The position numbers and the translations under genes are program-made. A DNA stretch of 7,278 bases from an uncultured Bryobacteraceae bacterium (GTDB taxonomy: Bacteria; Acidobacteriota; Terriglobia; Bryobacterales; Bryobacteraceae). Where the stretch lies: the NCBI GenBank assembly GCA_937921835.1, contig CAKZVG010000030.1, forward strand, positions 1-7,278. The letters are read 5' to 3'. How positions within the stretch are numbered: the stretch's first letter is position 1; each line of letters starts with the position of its first letter. This document shows, piece after piece, positions 1 to 7,278 of this stretch. The notes under the pieces were generated by a model. The model had not been told where the DNA came from. It worked only from the letters and a program-made list of their open reading frames with translations, and ran no database searches.

Positions 1-305
1 ACTTCGGCCATCCACTCCTCTTCTTTCCGGATGACCACCGGGTGCACGATGGCGTTCAGCGCCGCCAGCCGCTCGGGGTTGGAGAAGACCTCGGCCGCCA
101 GCTTGCGCCGGTCGATCCGCTCATCTTCTCCCAGGATACCGGGTCCGAACTCGCGCACGGCCGCCAGGTAGGCCTCGCCTTCCGGTTCGAGCGCCAGGCG
201 GCCGACCACGTCCGCCTTGAGCAGCCGGCAGCCGAGTCGGACTAGGGCGTCGCCCACCAGCGACTTCCCGCTCGCCAGCCCGCCGGTCAGCCCCACCCGC
301 AGCAT
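1..305 (-). CDS. coaE: Dephospho-CoA kinase, partial (C-terminus beyond left edge)
   Basis: This enzyme phosphorylates the 3'-hydroxyl of dephospho-CoA with ATP, the last step of CoA synthesis, in the cytoplasm. Reading leftwards from the ATG at 305, about 101 codons are open to the window edge. The N-terminus carries the CoaE P-loop GLTGGLASGKS at residues 6-16. The family's ADxxxR-type stretch follows (KADVVGR, around residues 31-37), and then a LNAIVHPVV stretch near residue 85, matching the conserved LxxIxHPxV of CoaE. The usual length is about 200 aa, so roughly half is present. The start codon directly abuts the folD stop (TGAATG). A GGGGG run 5 nt upstream could serve as a weak ribosome site, so translation is probably coupled to folD. 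Nothing in the visible half looks broken. Confidence is high from the P-loop plus the LNAIVHP motif. Confidence 0.93.
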   Translation of the reverse strand, partial: MLRVGLTGGLASGKSLVGDALVRLGCRLLKADVVGRLALEPEGEAYLAAVREFGPGILGEDERIDRRKLAAEVFSNPERLAALNAIVHPVVIRKEEEWMAE

Positions 306-1226
306 TCAAGCCCCCGCCATCCGGCGCTCGGCGGCCTCGATGGTGTTGACCATCAGCATGGCGACGGTGAGCAGTCCGACGCCTCCCGGCACCGGCGTGT
401 AGGCGCCGGCTTCTTCCGCCGCGCCGGGATGCACGTCGCCCACGATGACGCTGCCGCTCTTCTCGAACGCGGCGAGTTTCTTCTGGTTGCCGGTGAAGAC
501 GCTCTCCACCTGCGCGCGGTCCGTCAGGCGGTTGATGCCGACGTCGATGACCACCGCGCCGGGCCGGATGAAACCGGCGCCAAGGAAAGCGGGGCGGCCG
601 ATGGCGGCCACCAGGATGTCGGCCCGGGCGCATTCCCCGGCCAGCTCGCGCGTGCGCGAGTGGCAGATGGTCACCGTGGCGTGCTGGTGCAAAAGCAGCA
701 GCGCCATCGGCTTCCCCACGATGTCGCTGCGGCCGACGATCACCGCGCGCCGGCCCTCGATCGGGATCTCGTAGCGCCGGAGCAGTTCCATTACCCCTGC
801 CGGGGTGCAGGGCCGGGGACCAGGCGCGCCCGCCGCCAAACGGCCGGTGTTGAACGGGTGGAAGCCGTCGACATCTTTTTCCGGCGCGACCGCTTCGAGC
901 GCGGCGCGGCTGTCCACCTGCTTGGGAAGCGGCATTTGCACCAGGATGCCGTCGATCTCCGGGCGCCGGTTCAGCTCCGCGATGAGCGCTAGCAGTTCCG
1001 CGTTGCTGACCGTCCCGGGCGGGGTGTATTTTTCGCTGTGGATGCCCAGCTCCTGGCAGGTTGCTACCTTGTTGCGGACGTAGATCTCCGAGGCCGGGTT
1101 CTCGCCGGCCAGGATCACCGCTAGGCCCGGCGCGCGGCCGTAGGTTTCGCGGAACTTCGCGACCCGGGGCAGGCACTCCTTCAGGATCTCCTCGCGCACC
1201 CACTTCCCATCCAGGATCTTGGCCAT
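306..1226 (-). CDS. folD: Bifunctional methylenetetrahydrofolate dehydrogenase / methenyltetrahydrofolate cyclohydrolase
   Basis: FolD interconverts 5,10-methylene-, 5,10-methenyl- and 10-formyl-tetrahydrofolate with NADP in the cytoplasm, feeding purine and formyl-Met synthesis. At 306 aa it is slightly longer than usual (about 285-300). The catalytic-domain motif ASEIYVRNK (residues 45-53) carries the expected Tyr49 and Lys53. GILVQMPLP (93-101) and PEKDVDGFHP (115-124) follow. The Rossmann half has VGRSDIVGKP (164-173) and VIDVGIN (226-232). Between VIDVGIN and VGDVHP (262-267) lie roughly 20 more residues than in E. coli FolD. The C-terminal motif reads PVPGGVGLLT (278-287), where most FolD proteins have a Pro after GGVG. 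The start MAKILDG matches the family N-terminus. An AAAAGGAG sits at 1236-1229 but ends only 2 nt before the ATG, which is unusually close. It is the first gene of a probable folD-coaE unit and is divergent from the operon at 1394. Confidence 0.97.
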   Translation of the reverse strand: MAKILDGKWVREEILKECLPRVAKFRETYGRAPGLAVILAGENPASEIYVRNKVATCQELGIHSEKYTPPGTVSNAELLALIAELNRRPEIDGILVQMPLPKQVDSRAALEAVAPEKDVDGFHPFNTGRLAAGAPGPRPCTPAGVMELLRRYEIPIEGRRAVIVGRSDIVGKPMALLLLHQHATVTICHSRTRELAGECARADILVAAIGRPAFLGAGFIRPGAVVIDVGINRLTDRAQVESVFTGNQKKLAAFEKSGSVIVGDVHPGAAEEAGAYTPVPGGVGLLTVAMLMVNTIEAAERRMAGA

Positions 1227-1271
1227 GGCTCCTTTTCAGGATAACGCCTGGCGGCGCGCCCGACGCGGCGT

Positions 1272-1308
1272 GGCGCCGGCCGGGAGCGCGGTTCCGGCCG
1301 CCGGCGCC
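1272..1308. repeat. 9-bp GC-rich inverted repeat in the divergent intergenic region
   Basis: The arms GGCGCCGGC (1272-1280) and GCCGGCGCC (1300-1308) are exact reverse complements separated by 19 nt. They lie between divergent folD (start 1226) and the operon beginning at 1394. The pair could be a regulator operator or, if folD is transcribed from to the right of it, a hairpin in the folD leader. The surrounding sequence is very rich in GGC/CCG words, so chance occurrence is a real possibility. No T-run follows, so it is not a recognisable intrinsic terminator. Confidence 0.4.
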
Positions 1309-1368
1309 GTCTTCCCGGGTTTCGATCCGCGCCGCGGGAGGGAAGCCCTGCCCGGGCCCGCCGTGCGC

Positions 1369-1374
1369 TAAGAT
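1369..1374 (+). promoter_or_regulatory. Possible -10 box for the three-gene operon
   Basis: TAAGAT matches the sigma-70 consensus TATAAT at four of six positions. It lies 19 nt before the ATG at 1394, in the only AT-richer patch of the intergenic region. I could not find a convincing -35 hexamer at 16-18 nt upstream (that stretch is CCCTG/CCCGG-like). If it is used, the leader would be only about 13 nt and would lack a clear Shine-Dalgarno site. The call rests on position and the partial match alone. Confidence 0.25.
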
Positions 1375-1393
1375 CCTGTTTGAGCCAACCGCC

Positions 1394-1876
1394 ATGGAAC
1401 TGAAATCGATCCGGCTTGAAATCCCGGAGAACGCCAACCTGATCTTCGGCCAGACGCACTTCATCAAGTCCGTCGAGGATCTCTACGAAGCGCTGGTCAA
1501 CAGCGTGCCTCAACTGAAGTTCGGCATCGCTTTCAACGAAGCCTCGGGCCCCTGCCTGACGCGCGTCGAAGGCAACGACGAGGAATTGAAAGCGGCGGCC
1601 GCGCGCAACGCCACCGCCACGGCAGCCGGACATACGTTCGTCATTGTCTTGCGCGACGGGTTCCCGATCAACGTGCTGAACGCCATCCAGCGGGTGCCCG
1701 AAGTATGCTCGATCTTCTGCGCCACGGCGAACGCGGTCGAGGTCATCGTGGCTGAAACAGAACAGGGCCGCGGTGTCTTGGGAGTGATTGACGGGTCGTC
1801 GCCCAAGGGCGTCGAGACGGCGGCCGACGCCGAGGCGCGGCGCGGCTTCCTGCGCAGGATCGGCTACAAGCGATGA
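1394..1876 (+). CDS. Adenosine-specific kinase family protein (PF04008 / DUF355 type)
   Basis: The product is 160 aa, the family's normal length, a single compact domain and probably cytoplasmic. Recognition rests on motifs I know from this mainly archaeal and scattered bacterial family: FGQTHFIKSVEDLYEAL (residues 18-34), KFGIAFNEASG (42-52), AAGHTFVIVLRD (77-88), PINVLNAIQRVPEVC (91-105), FCATANAVEVIVAETEQGRG (108-127) and VLGVIDG (128-134). From family knowledge, a Pyrobaculum member binds adenosine and AMP and carries a modified histidine. The physiological reaction is not settled, so 'kinase' is a family name, and conserved His80 is only a candidate site. The frame stays open upstream to about 1061, but homology begins at this ATG and the upstream part is low-complexity Arg/Pro/Gly. 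Its stop overlaps the next start by 4 nt (ATGA). One oddity is Ala113 where I recall Pro in ATANPV. Confidence 0.9.
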   Translation: MELKSIRLEIPENANLIFGQTHFIKSVEDLYEALVNSVPQLKFGIAFNEASGPCLTRVEGNDEELKAAAARNATATAAGHTFVIVLRDGFPINVLNAIQRVPEVCSIFCATANAVEVIVAETEQGRGVLGVIDGSSPKGVETAADAEARRGFLRRIGYKR

Positions 1877-2892
1877 TCGAAACCGTCGAGCAGCTTGAGG
1901 AGGTGCTTTCGCGCCCGAACGATGGGGACCGCGCCCTGGTGCGGGAGATGGAAGGCGACCTTCTGATCCTGGGCGTGGGGGGCAAGATGGGGCCGTCACT
2001 CGCCCGGCGCGCCCGCCGCGCCTGCACGGAGGCGGGCGTGAACAAACGCATCCTCGGCGTTAGCCGGTTCTCCTCGCCCGAGTCCCGGCGCGAGCTGGAA
2101 GCCGCGGGGATCGAAACCATCGCCGCCGACCTGCTGGACGAGCGCGACCTGGCGGCGCTGCCCGAGGTCCCGAACGTCATCTACATGGCCGCGCGCAAGT
2201 TCGGCACCACCGGCGCGGAACACCTCACCTGGGCCATGAACACCTACCTGCCCGGGCGCGTGGCGGAGCGCTTCCGCCAGTCCCGCATCGTGGTTCTTTC
2301 AAGCGGCAACGTCTATCCGCTGGCGCCCGTCACCTCGGGCGGCGCCAGCGAGGATACGCCCGCCGTCCCGGTCGGCGAGTACGGGCAGAGCGTGCTTGGG
2401 CGCGAGCGGATGTTCGAGCACTTCTCGGCGAAGTATGGGACGCGCGCCGCGCTGCTGCGGTTGAACTACGCCGTCGAGCTGCGCTACGGCGTGCTGCTCG
2501 ATACCGGGCGGAAGGTTTTCGAGGGCCGTCCGGTGAACCTGGCGATGGGCAACGTGAACGTCATCTGGCAGGGCGACGCCAACTCGGTTGCCCTGCGCGC
2601 GCTCGGCATCTGCGCCGCGCCGCCCGCCATCCTGAACCTGACCGGCCCGGAAACGCTCTCGGTGCGCTGGATCGCGCGGCGCTTCGGCGAACACTTCGGC
2701 GCCCAGCCGGTCTTCGAGGGCGAGGAGGCGCCAACCGCTCTGCTCAACAACGCGGCCCGCTGCCACCGGCTCTTCGGCTATCCGTCGGTGAGCGTGGAAC
2801 AAATCATTGAGTGGACCGCGCACTGGATCCGGTTGGGAGGCAAGCTGCACGGCAAGCCGACGCACTTCGACGTGAGGGACGGTAAGTTCTGA
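1873..2892 (+). CDS. NAD(P)-binding extended-SDR family protein (epimerase/dehydratase-like) with atypical active site
   Basis: This is a 339-aa protein with an N-terminal Rossmann fold. After the strand LLILGVGGKMG (residues 30-40) comes a glycine-rich loop replacing the usual TGxxGxxG. A second strand ends in GVSRFSS (62-68), AADLLDE (84-90) lies in the usual acidic position, and VIYMAARK (102-109) follows. VVLSSGNVYP (140-149) provides the catalytic-type Ser. The active-site tyrosine is at 170 in EYGQSVLGRER, but residue 174, normally Lys in YxxxK, is Val. The C-terminal part (NVIWQGDANSVALRAL, LNLTGPETLSV) resembles nucleotide-sugar epimerases, and length fits the extended SDRs. Without that Lys, ordinary SDR hydride transfer is doubtful. 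It may use another base, work as a dehydratase or isomerase, or only bind substrate. It overlaps the previous gene by 4 nt and the next by 1 nt, which indicates tight co-expression. The substrate is unknown. Confidence 0.85.
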   Translation: MIETVEQLEEVLSRPNDGDRALVREMEGDLLILGVGGKMGPSLARRARRACTEAGVNKRILGVSRFSSPESRRELEAAGIETIAADLLDERDLAALPEVPNVIYMAARKFGTTGAEHLTWAMNTYLPGRVAERFRQSRIVVLSSGNVYPLAPVTSGGASEDTPAVPVGEYGQSVLGRERMFEHFSAKYGTRAALLRLNYAVELRYGVLLDTGRKVFEGRPVNLAMGNVNVIWQGDANSVALRALGICAAPPAILNLTGPETLSVRWIARRFGEHFGAQPVFEGEEAPTALLNNAARCHRLFGYPSVSVEQIIEWTAHWIRLGGKLHGKPTHFDVRDGKF

Positions 2893-3914
2893 TGGACTGG
2901 CGCGAGACACTCAGGCGCGGCTGCGTGATCCCCGCGCACCCGCTGGCGTTGACGGCGGCGCGGAAACTGGACGAGCGGCGGCAGCGGGCCCTGACCCGCT
3001 ACTACCTCGCCGCGGGCGCCGGCGGCGTGGCGGTGGGGGTGCACACCACGCACTTCGAGATCCGGAGGCCCGAGGTCGGCCTGTACCGGCCGGTGCTCGA
3101 ACTGGCGATGGAGGAGCTGCGCGGCAAGAACGTCATCGCGGTGGCGGGCGTGGTGGGGCCGTCCGCGCAGGCGGTGCGGGAGGCCGAGACTGCCGCCGCC
3201 TGCGGCTATCACGCCGGACTGCTCAGCATGAGCGCCCTCAAGGACGCACCGGTTCCCGAACTGCTGGCGCACGTGCGCGCGGTGACCAAGGTGATCCCGG
3301 TCTTCGGCTTCTATCTCCAGCCTTCGGTGGGCGGCCGGATCCTCCCTTACGAATTCTGGCGCGGCTTCGCGGAGATCGAGAACGTCGTGGCCATCAAGAT
3401 CGCGCCCTTCAACCGCTACCAGACTCTGGACGTGGTGCGCGCGGTGGCCGAATCGGGGAGGGCGGGCGAGATCGCGCTCTATACCGGCAACGACGACAAC
3501 ATCGTCGCCGATCTGCTCACCACCTGGCACTTCGGCGACGCGAAGCTGCGCATCGTGGGCGGGCTGCTCGGCCACTGGGCGGTGTGGACCCGGCGCGCGG
3601 TGGAGCTGCTCGAGCGCATCCGCGAAGACACCAGGGACAACAAGCCGCTCGATCCCGGCTGGCTCACGCTCAACGCCCAGATCACCGACGCCAACGCGGC
3701 GTTCTTCGATCCGGCCAACGATTTTCACGGCTGTATCGCGGGCATCCACGAGGTGCTGCGCCGCCAGGGTCTGCTAGCGGGGCGCTGGTGTCTGAACCCG
3801 GCGGAAGACCTCTCGCCGGGACAGAGCGAGGAAATCAGCCGCGTCTGGCGGGCCTATCCGCACCTCAACGACGACGAGTTCGTGGCCGGACACCTGGCTG
3901 AGTGGCTGCGGTAG
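2892..3914 (+). CDS. Dihydrodipicolinate synthase / N-acetylneuraminate lyase superfamily protein (DapA-like)
   Basis: This is a 340-aa TIM-barrel, class I aldolase-type lyase, longer than DapA (about 290-300). Barrel landmarks appear in order: GCVIPAHPLAL near the start (10-20), GAGGVAVGVHTTH (42-54) in place of the DapA GTTGE loop, VIAVAGVVGP (81-90), the catalytic-type Tyr141 in FGFYLQPSVGG, and the Schiff-base Lys169 in VVAIKIAPFNR. YTGNDDN (197-203) corresponds to the DapA SGDD region. About 40 extra C-terminal residues end in HLAEWLR. It is almost certainly not the lysine-pathway DapA, because the substrate loop differs and the genes beside it are not lysine genes. A 2-keto-3-deoxy-acid or KdgD-like aldolase/dehydratase role is an inference from superfamily and operon. 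The start shares one base with the previous stop (TGATG). GAGGG lies about 13 nt upstream, so translational coupling is likely. It ends 22 nt from the convergent deacetylase gene. Confidence 0.85.
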   Translation: MDWRETLRRGCVIPAHPLALTAARKLDERRQRALTRYYLAAGAGGVAVGVHTTHFEIRRPEVGLYRPVLELAMEELRGKNVIAVAGVVGPSAQAVREAETAAACGYHAGLLSMSALKDAPVPELLAHVRAVTKVIPVFGFYLQPSVGGRILPYEFWRGFAEIENVVAIKIAPFNRYQTLDVVRAVAESGRAGEIALYTGNDDNIVADLLTTWHFGDAKLRIVGGLLGHWAVWTRRAVELLERIREDTRDNKPLDPGWLTLNAQITDANAAFFDPANDFHGCIAGIHEVLRRQGLLAGRWCLNPAEDLSPGQSEEISRVWRAYPHLNDDEFVAGHLAEWLR

Positions 3915-3936
3915 CGGGATCGCGGGACTTCGCGCC

Positions 3937-4881
3937 TTACGATTTGCGGGCCGATTGCCCCGGGCGCCAGCGGACTTCCTGTAGCACGTCCCTCGCCGCG
4001 TAGACCGTGTTGCAGTGGATGGTGACGGTGTCGGCGATGTCGTAGGCGTAGCCGCCGGCGAAGGTGACGGCGACGGCGGCATGGTTTTGCAGGGCGGTCT
4101 CCATCACCAGGTGGTCCCGCGCGCGCAACCCGTCCAGCGTCAGGTTCAGCCCGCCGAGCTGGTCCTGATAGTACGGGTCGGCGCCGGCGACGTACAGGAC
4201 CAGCTCGGGGCGGAAGCCCTCGACCAGCGTCACCATGGCGCCGCGCAACCGCTCCAGGTACTCTTCGTCGCCCACTCCGTCCGGCAGGTCGATGTCGACG
4301 GTCGAAGGCGGCTTCACGGCGGGATAGTTGTTGAGCTGGTGAATGGAGAGAGTCAGCACGGATTGATCGGCCGCGAAGATGGAGGCCGTGCCGTTGCCCT
4401 GATGGACGTCGCAATCCACCACCAGGGCCTTGGCGATGGCGCCCTCGTGTTGCAGGGCGCGAATGGCGACCGCGATGTCGTTGATGGCGCAAAACCCTTC
4501 GCCGTGTCCCGGGAAGGCGTGGTGGAAGCCGCCCCCGCAGTTGATGCCGATGCCGTCGCGAAGCGCGCACCGCGCGGCGAGGATGCTGCCGCTTGCCGCC
4601 AGCAGATAGGCGCGCACCGTCTGCCGCGAGTAGGGCGTCTCAAGGCGCACCACCTCCTCGTAGCTGAGCGTGCCGGTCCGCAGGCGCTGGAGCCAGCCCG
4701 GCTCGTGGACCCGGAGGAGATCTTCATCGGCGGGCATCCCGGGAGTTTCGAAGTCGGACTCGGCCGCGAAGGTGGTTTTCAGGAGCCGGTCGCGCACCAA
4801 GCCGTATTTCCGCGACGGAAAGACGTGCGTGCCGAAATTGAGATCGTAGCCGTCATGGTAGACAATGCGGAACGGCAACAT
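3937..4881 (-). CDS. Histone deacetylase family protein (zinc-dependent amidohydrolase)
   Basis: This is a 314-aa single catalytic domain of the arginase/deacetylase fold. It would hydrolyse an acetyl-amide, from acetyl-lysine on proteins, acetylpolyamines or another small acetylated compound. The diagnostic motifs are GGGFHHAFPGHGEGFCAIND (116-135), with the charge-relay His120-His121, and VVDCDVHQGNGT (154-165), where Asp158 and His160 are zinc ligands. GADPYYQDQLGGLNLT (233-248) gives the third ligand, Asp235. FAGGYAY (274-280) has the transition-state Tyr278. All catalytic residues are present, so it should be active. The N-terminus VFPSRKYGLVRDRLL looks like bacterial class IV-type (HDAC11-like) members more than AcuC, but the substrate is not predictable. 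There is no signal peptide. The ATG at 4881 lacks a good Shine-Dalgarno site. The gene is divergent from serS across 128 bp and convergent with the DapA-like gene. Confidence 0.93.
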   Translation of the reverse strand: MLPFRIVYHDGYDLNFGTHVFPSRKYGLVRDRLLKTTFAAESDFETPGMPADEDLLRVHEPGWLQRLRTGTLSYEEVVRLETPYSRQTVRAYLLAASGSILAARCALRDGIGINCGGGFHHAFPGHGEGFCAINDIAVAIRALQHEGAIAKALVVDCDVHQGNGTASIFAADQSVLTLSIHQLNNYPAVKPPSTVDIDLPDGVGDEEYLERLRGAMVTLVEGFRPELVLYVAGADPYYQDQLGGLNLTLDGLRARDHLVMETALQNHAAVAVTFAGGYAYDIADTVTIHCNTVYAARDVLQEVRWRPGQSARKS

Positions 4882-4974
4882 AGCCAGGTTCTGACAAGCT
4901 TACCACTTCAGAGCGCAACCCGCCGCGCCCGCGCGGAATGCGGAAATGCTGGGCTGGGCGCCGGAAGGGCGTTA

Positions 4975-4980
4975 TAGAAT
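4975..4980 (+). promoter_or_regulatory. Probable -10 box of the serS promoter
   Basis: TAGAAT lies within GTTATAGAATTGAG, an AT-rich island in otherwise GC-rich DNA, and matches the consensus at five of six positions. It is 29 nt before the serS ATG, which would give a leader of roughly 23 nt. No strong -35 hexamer is seen 17 nt upstream (GGCTGG-like). Location in the divergent 128-bp gap supports it. Confidence 0.45.
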
Positions 4981-4981
4981 T

Positions 4982-6338
<1,357 letters not shown>

Positions 6339-6344
6339 ACGGGC

Positions 6345-7278
6345 TCATGCGATCAGCCGGGCCAGCTTCGAGCCCGGCCGGATGATGGTCTGGTTGCGCT
6401 CCGGGCCGGTGGAGACGCAGCCCACCTCGACGCCGGTCTTTTCCTCGAGATAGCGCAGGTAACTCTGCGCCTTCGCGGGCAGGTCCTCGAAGCGGGAGAT
6501 GCCCGCGGTGGGGCTGCGCCAGCCGGGCAGCGTTTCATAAACCGGCTCCACGCCTTCCAGCCCGGCGCGGGTGGCCGGCATTTCGTCGATTCCGTGGCCG
6601 CCCAGGCGGTAGCCGGTGCAGACCGGGATCGTCTCCTCGGCGTCCAGCACGTCGAGCTTGGTGATGATGAGGCTGTCGAAACCGTTCACGGCGGCGGTGT
6701 AGCGCAACAGCGGAACGTCGAACCAGCCACAGCGGCGCGGGCGGCCGGTGACGGCGCCGTATTCGTTGCCCGCCTGGCGGATGCGCTCGCCCGCTTCGCC
6801 GTGCAGTTCGGTGGGGAAGGGGCCGCCGCCGACGCGCGTGATGTAGGCCTTGGAGACGCCCAGGATGCCGCCGATTCTGGTGGGCGCCACGCCGGTGCCG
6901 GTGCAGGCGCCGCCGGCCGAGGCGCTGGAGGAGGTGACGAAGGGAAAAGTCCCGTGGTCGACGTCGAGCATGGTCCCCTGGGCGCCCTCGAACAGAATCC
7001 GCTTGCCCGCGGCGATGGCGTCGTTGAGCAGGCGGGCGGTGTCGCGGACCATGGGCCGGATGCGCTCGGCCATCTTCAGGTACTCGTCGTGGATGGCTTG
7101 GAAGTCGATGGTTTCGTCCACCGAAAAGGCGCGCGCCAGGATCTGTTTGTCCTCGGCCAGGCAGCCGTAGAGGGCATCGAAGGCGGCCGGGTCGACGAGG
7201 TCGGCGATGCGGATGCCGCGGCGCCCGATCTTGTCCTCATAGCACGGGCCGATGCCGCGCGAGGTGGTGCCGATGGCC
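6345..7278 (-). CDS. purA: Adenylosuccinate synthetase, partial (N-terminus beyond right edge)
   Basis: PurA condenses IMP and aspartate with GTP to adenylosuccinate, the first committed step to AMP, in the cytoplasm. The frame is open from the right edge to the TGA at 6345-6347, about 310 codons of a usual 425-430 aa, so the GDEGKGK P-loop end is missing. The first visible residues AIGTTSRGIGPCYEDKIGR match the family's IGTTxRGIGPxYxDK. Then come FEGAQGTMLDVDHGTFPFVT, TRIGGILGVSKAYITRVGGG with PFPTEL, and GNEYGAVTGRPRRCGWFD, and further on LIITKLDVLD. The C-terminal section has PAKAQSYLRYLEE and ends GSKLARLIA. An in-frame GTG at 7121 is internal (FSVDETID) and should not be taken as the start. 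It converges on serS across 51 bp. Confidence 0.97.
   Translation of the reverse strand, partial: AIGTTSRGIGPCYEDKIGRRGIRIADLVDPAAFDALYGCLAEDKQILARAFSVDETIDFQAIHDEYLKMAERIRPMVRDTARLLNDAIAAGKRILFEGAQGTMLDVDHGTFPFVTSSSASAGGACTGTGVAPTRIGGILGVSKAYITRVGGGPFPTELHGEAGERIRQAGNEYGAVTGRPRRCGWFDVPLLRYTAAVNGFDSLIITKLDVLDAEETIPVCTGYRLGGHGIDEMPATRAGLEGVEPVYETLPGWRSPTAGISRFEDLPAKAQSYLRYLEEKTGVEVGCVSTGPERNQTIIRPGSKLARLIA

Noticed and set aside
1061..1393. Upstream extension of the PF04008 gene's open frame
   Set aside because: The extra 111 residues are low-complexity Arg/Pro/Gly, run into folD on the other strand, and lie outside the family's normal 160-aa length. The ATG at 1394 begins the homology.
121..1467. 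A 448-codon open frame on the minus strand overlapping folD
   Set aside because: It is in another frame of folD, its product is dominated by Arg/Gly/Ala/Pro with no motif, and FolD in 306-1226 is unambiguous. It is a high-GC shadow frame.
2778..3749. A 323-codon minus-strand open frame opposite the SDR and DapA-like genes
   Set aside because: The composition is rich in His/Arg/Asp/Val, as expected from the antisense of GC-rich codons. It shows no recognisable motif and is fully covered by two well-supported genes.
3915..3936. Possible terminator between the DapA-like gene and the deacetylase gene
   Set aside because: The 22-nt gap has only a weak GCG/CGC pairing and no T-run, so no terminator can be claimed.
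4015..4977. A 320-codon plus-strand open frame opposite the deacetylase gene
   Set aside because: It is antisense to a gene with every HDAC catalytic motif, and its translation is Val/Asp/Gly/His-rich without domain signs.
6345..7121. GTG at 7121 as the start of a short 258-aa purA
   Set aside because: The frame continues upstream to the window edge with strong PurA motifs (IGTTSRGIGPCYEDK), so the gene is simply cut by the window.

Overview
This is a GC-rich (roughly two-thirds G+C by eye), gene-dense bacterial chromosomal segment. It has no phage, transposon, CRISPR or RNA-gene signal. Codon use, many GCGC/CCGG-type words, an extended FolD C-terminal region and sparse Shine-Dalgarno sites would fit Acidobacteriota (Bryobacterales/Solibacter-like). 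That placement is an inference from general resemblance, not from a marker I could test.

Layout from left to right. On the minus strand are a partial coaE (dephospho-CoA kinase, C-terminus off the left edge) and folD (methylene-THF dehydrogenase/cyclohydrolase), directly abutting so that folD reads into coaE. A 167-bp divergent intergenic region follows, with a 9-bp inverted repeat and a possible -10 box. Next comes a plus-strand set of three overlapping genes: an adenosine-specific kinase family protein (PF04008 type), an extended-SDR NAD(P)-binding protein whose YxxxK lysine is replaced by valine, and a dihydrodipicolinate-synthase/N-acetylneuraminate-lyase superfamily protein that keeps its Schiff-base lysine. 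A minus-strand histone-deacetylase-family (zinc deacetylase) gene converges on this operon. It is divergent from serS (seryl-tRNA synthetase, plus strand). serS converges on a partial purA (adenylosuccinate synthetase, minus strand, N-terminus off the right edge).

Most of the window is housekeeping: CoA and folate one-carbon metabolism, serine charging and AMP synthesis. The least explained part is the three-gene operon at 1394-3914. Its genes overlap by 4 and 1 nt, so they are probably co-translated. It joins a poorly understood adenosine/AMP-binding family to an atypical SDR and a DapA-like lyase. The substrate cannot be read from the sequence. One analogy is an oxidative sugar-acid route (SDR dehydrogenase plus KdgD-like dehydratase/aldolase), but the SDR's missing lysine argues against assuming ordinary dehydrogenase chemistry. 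I saw no clearly new defence or mobile system.
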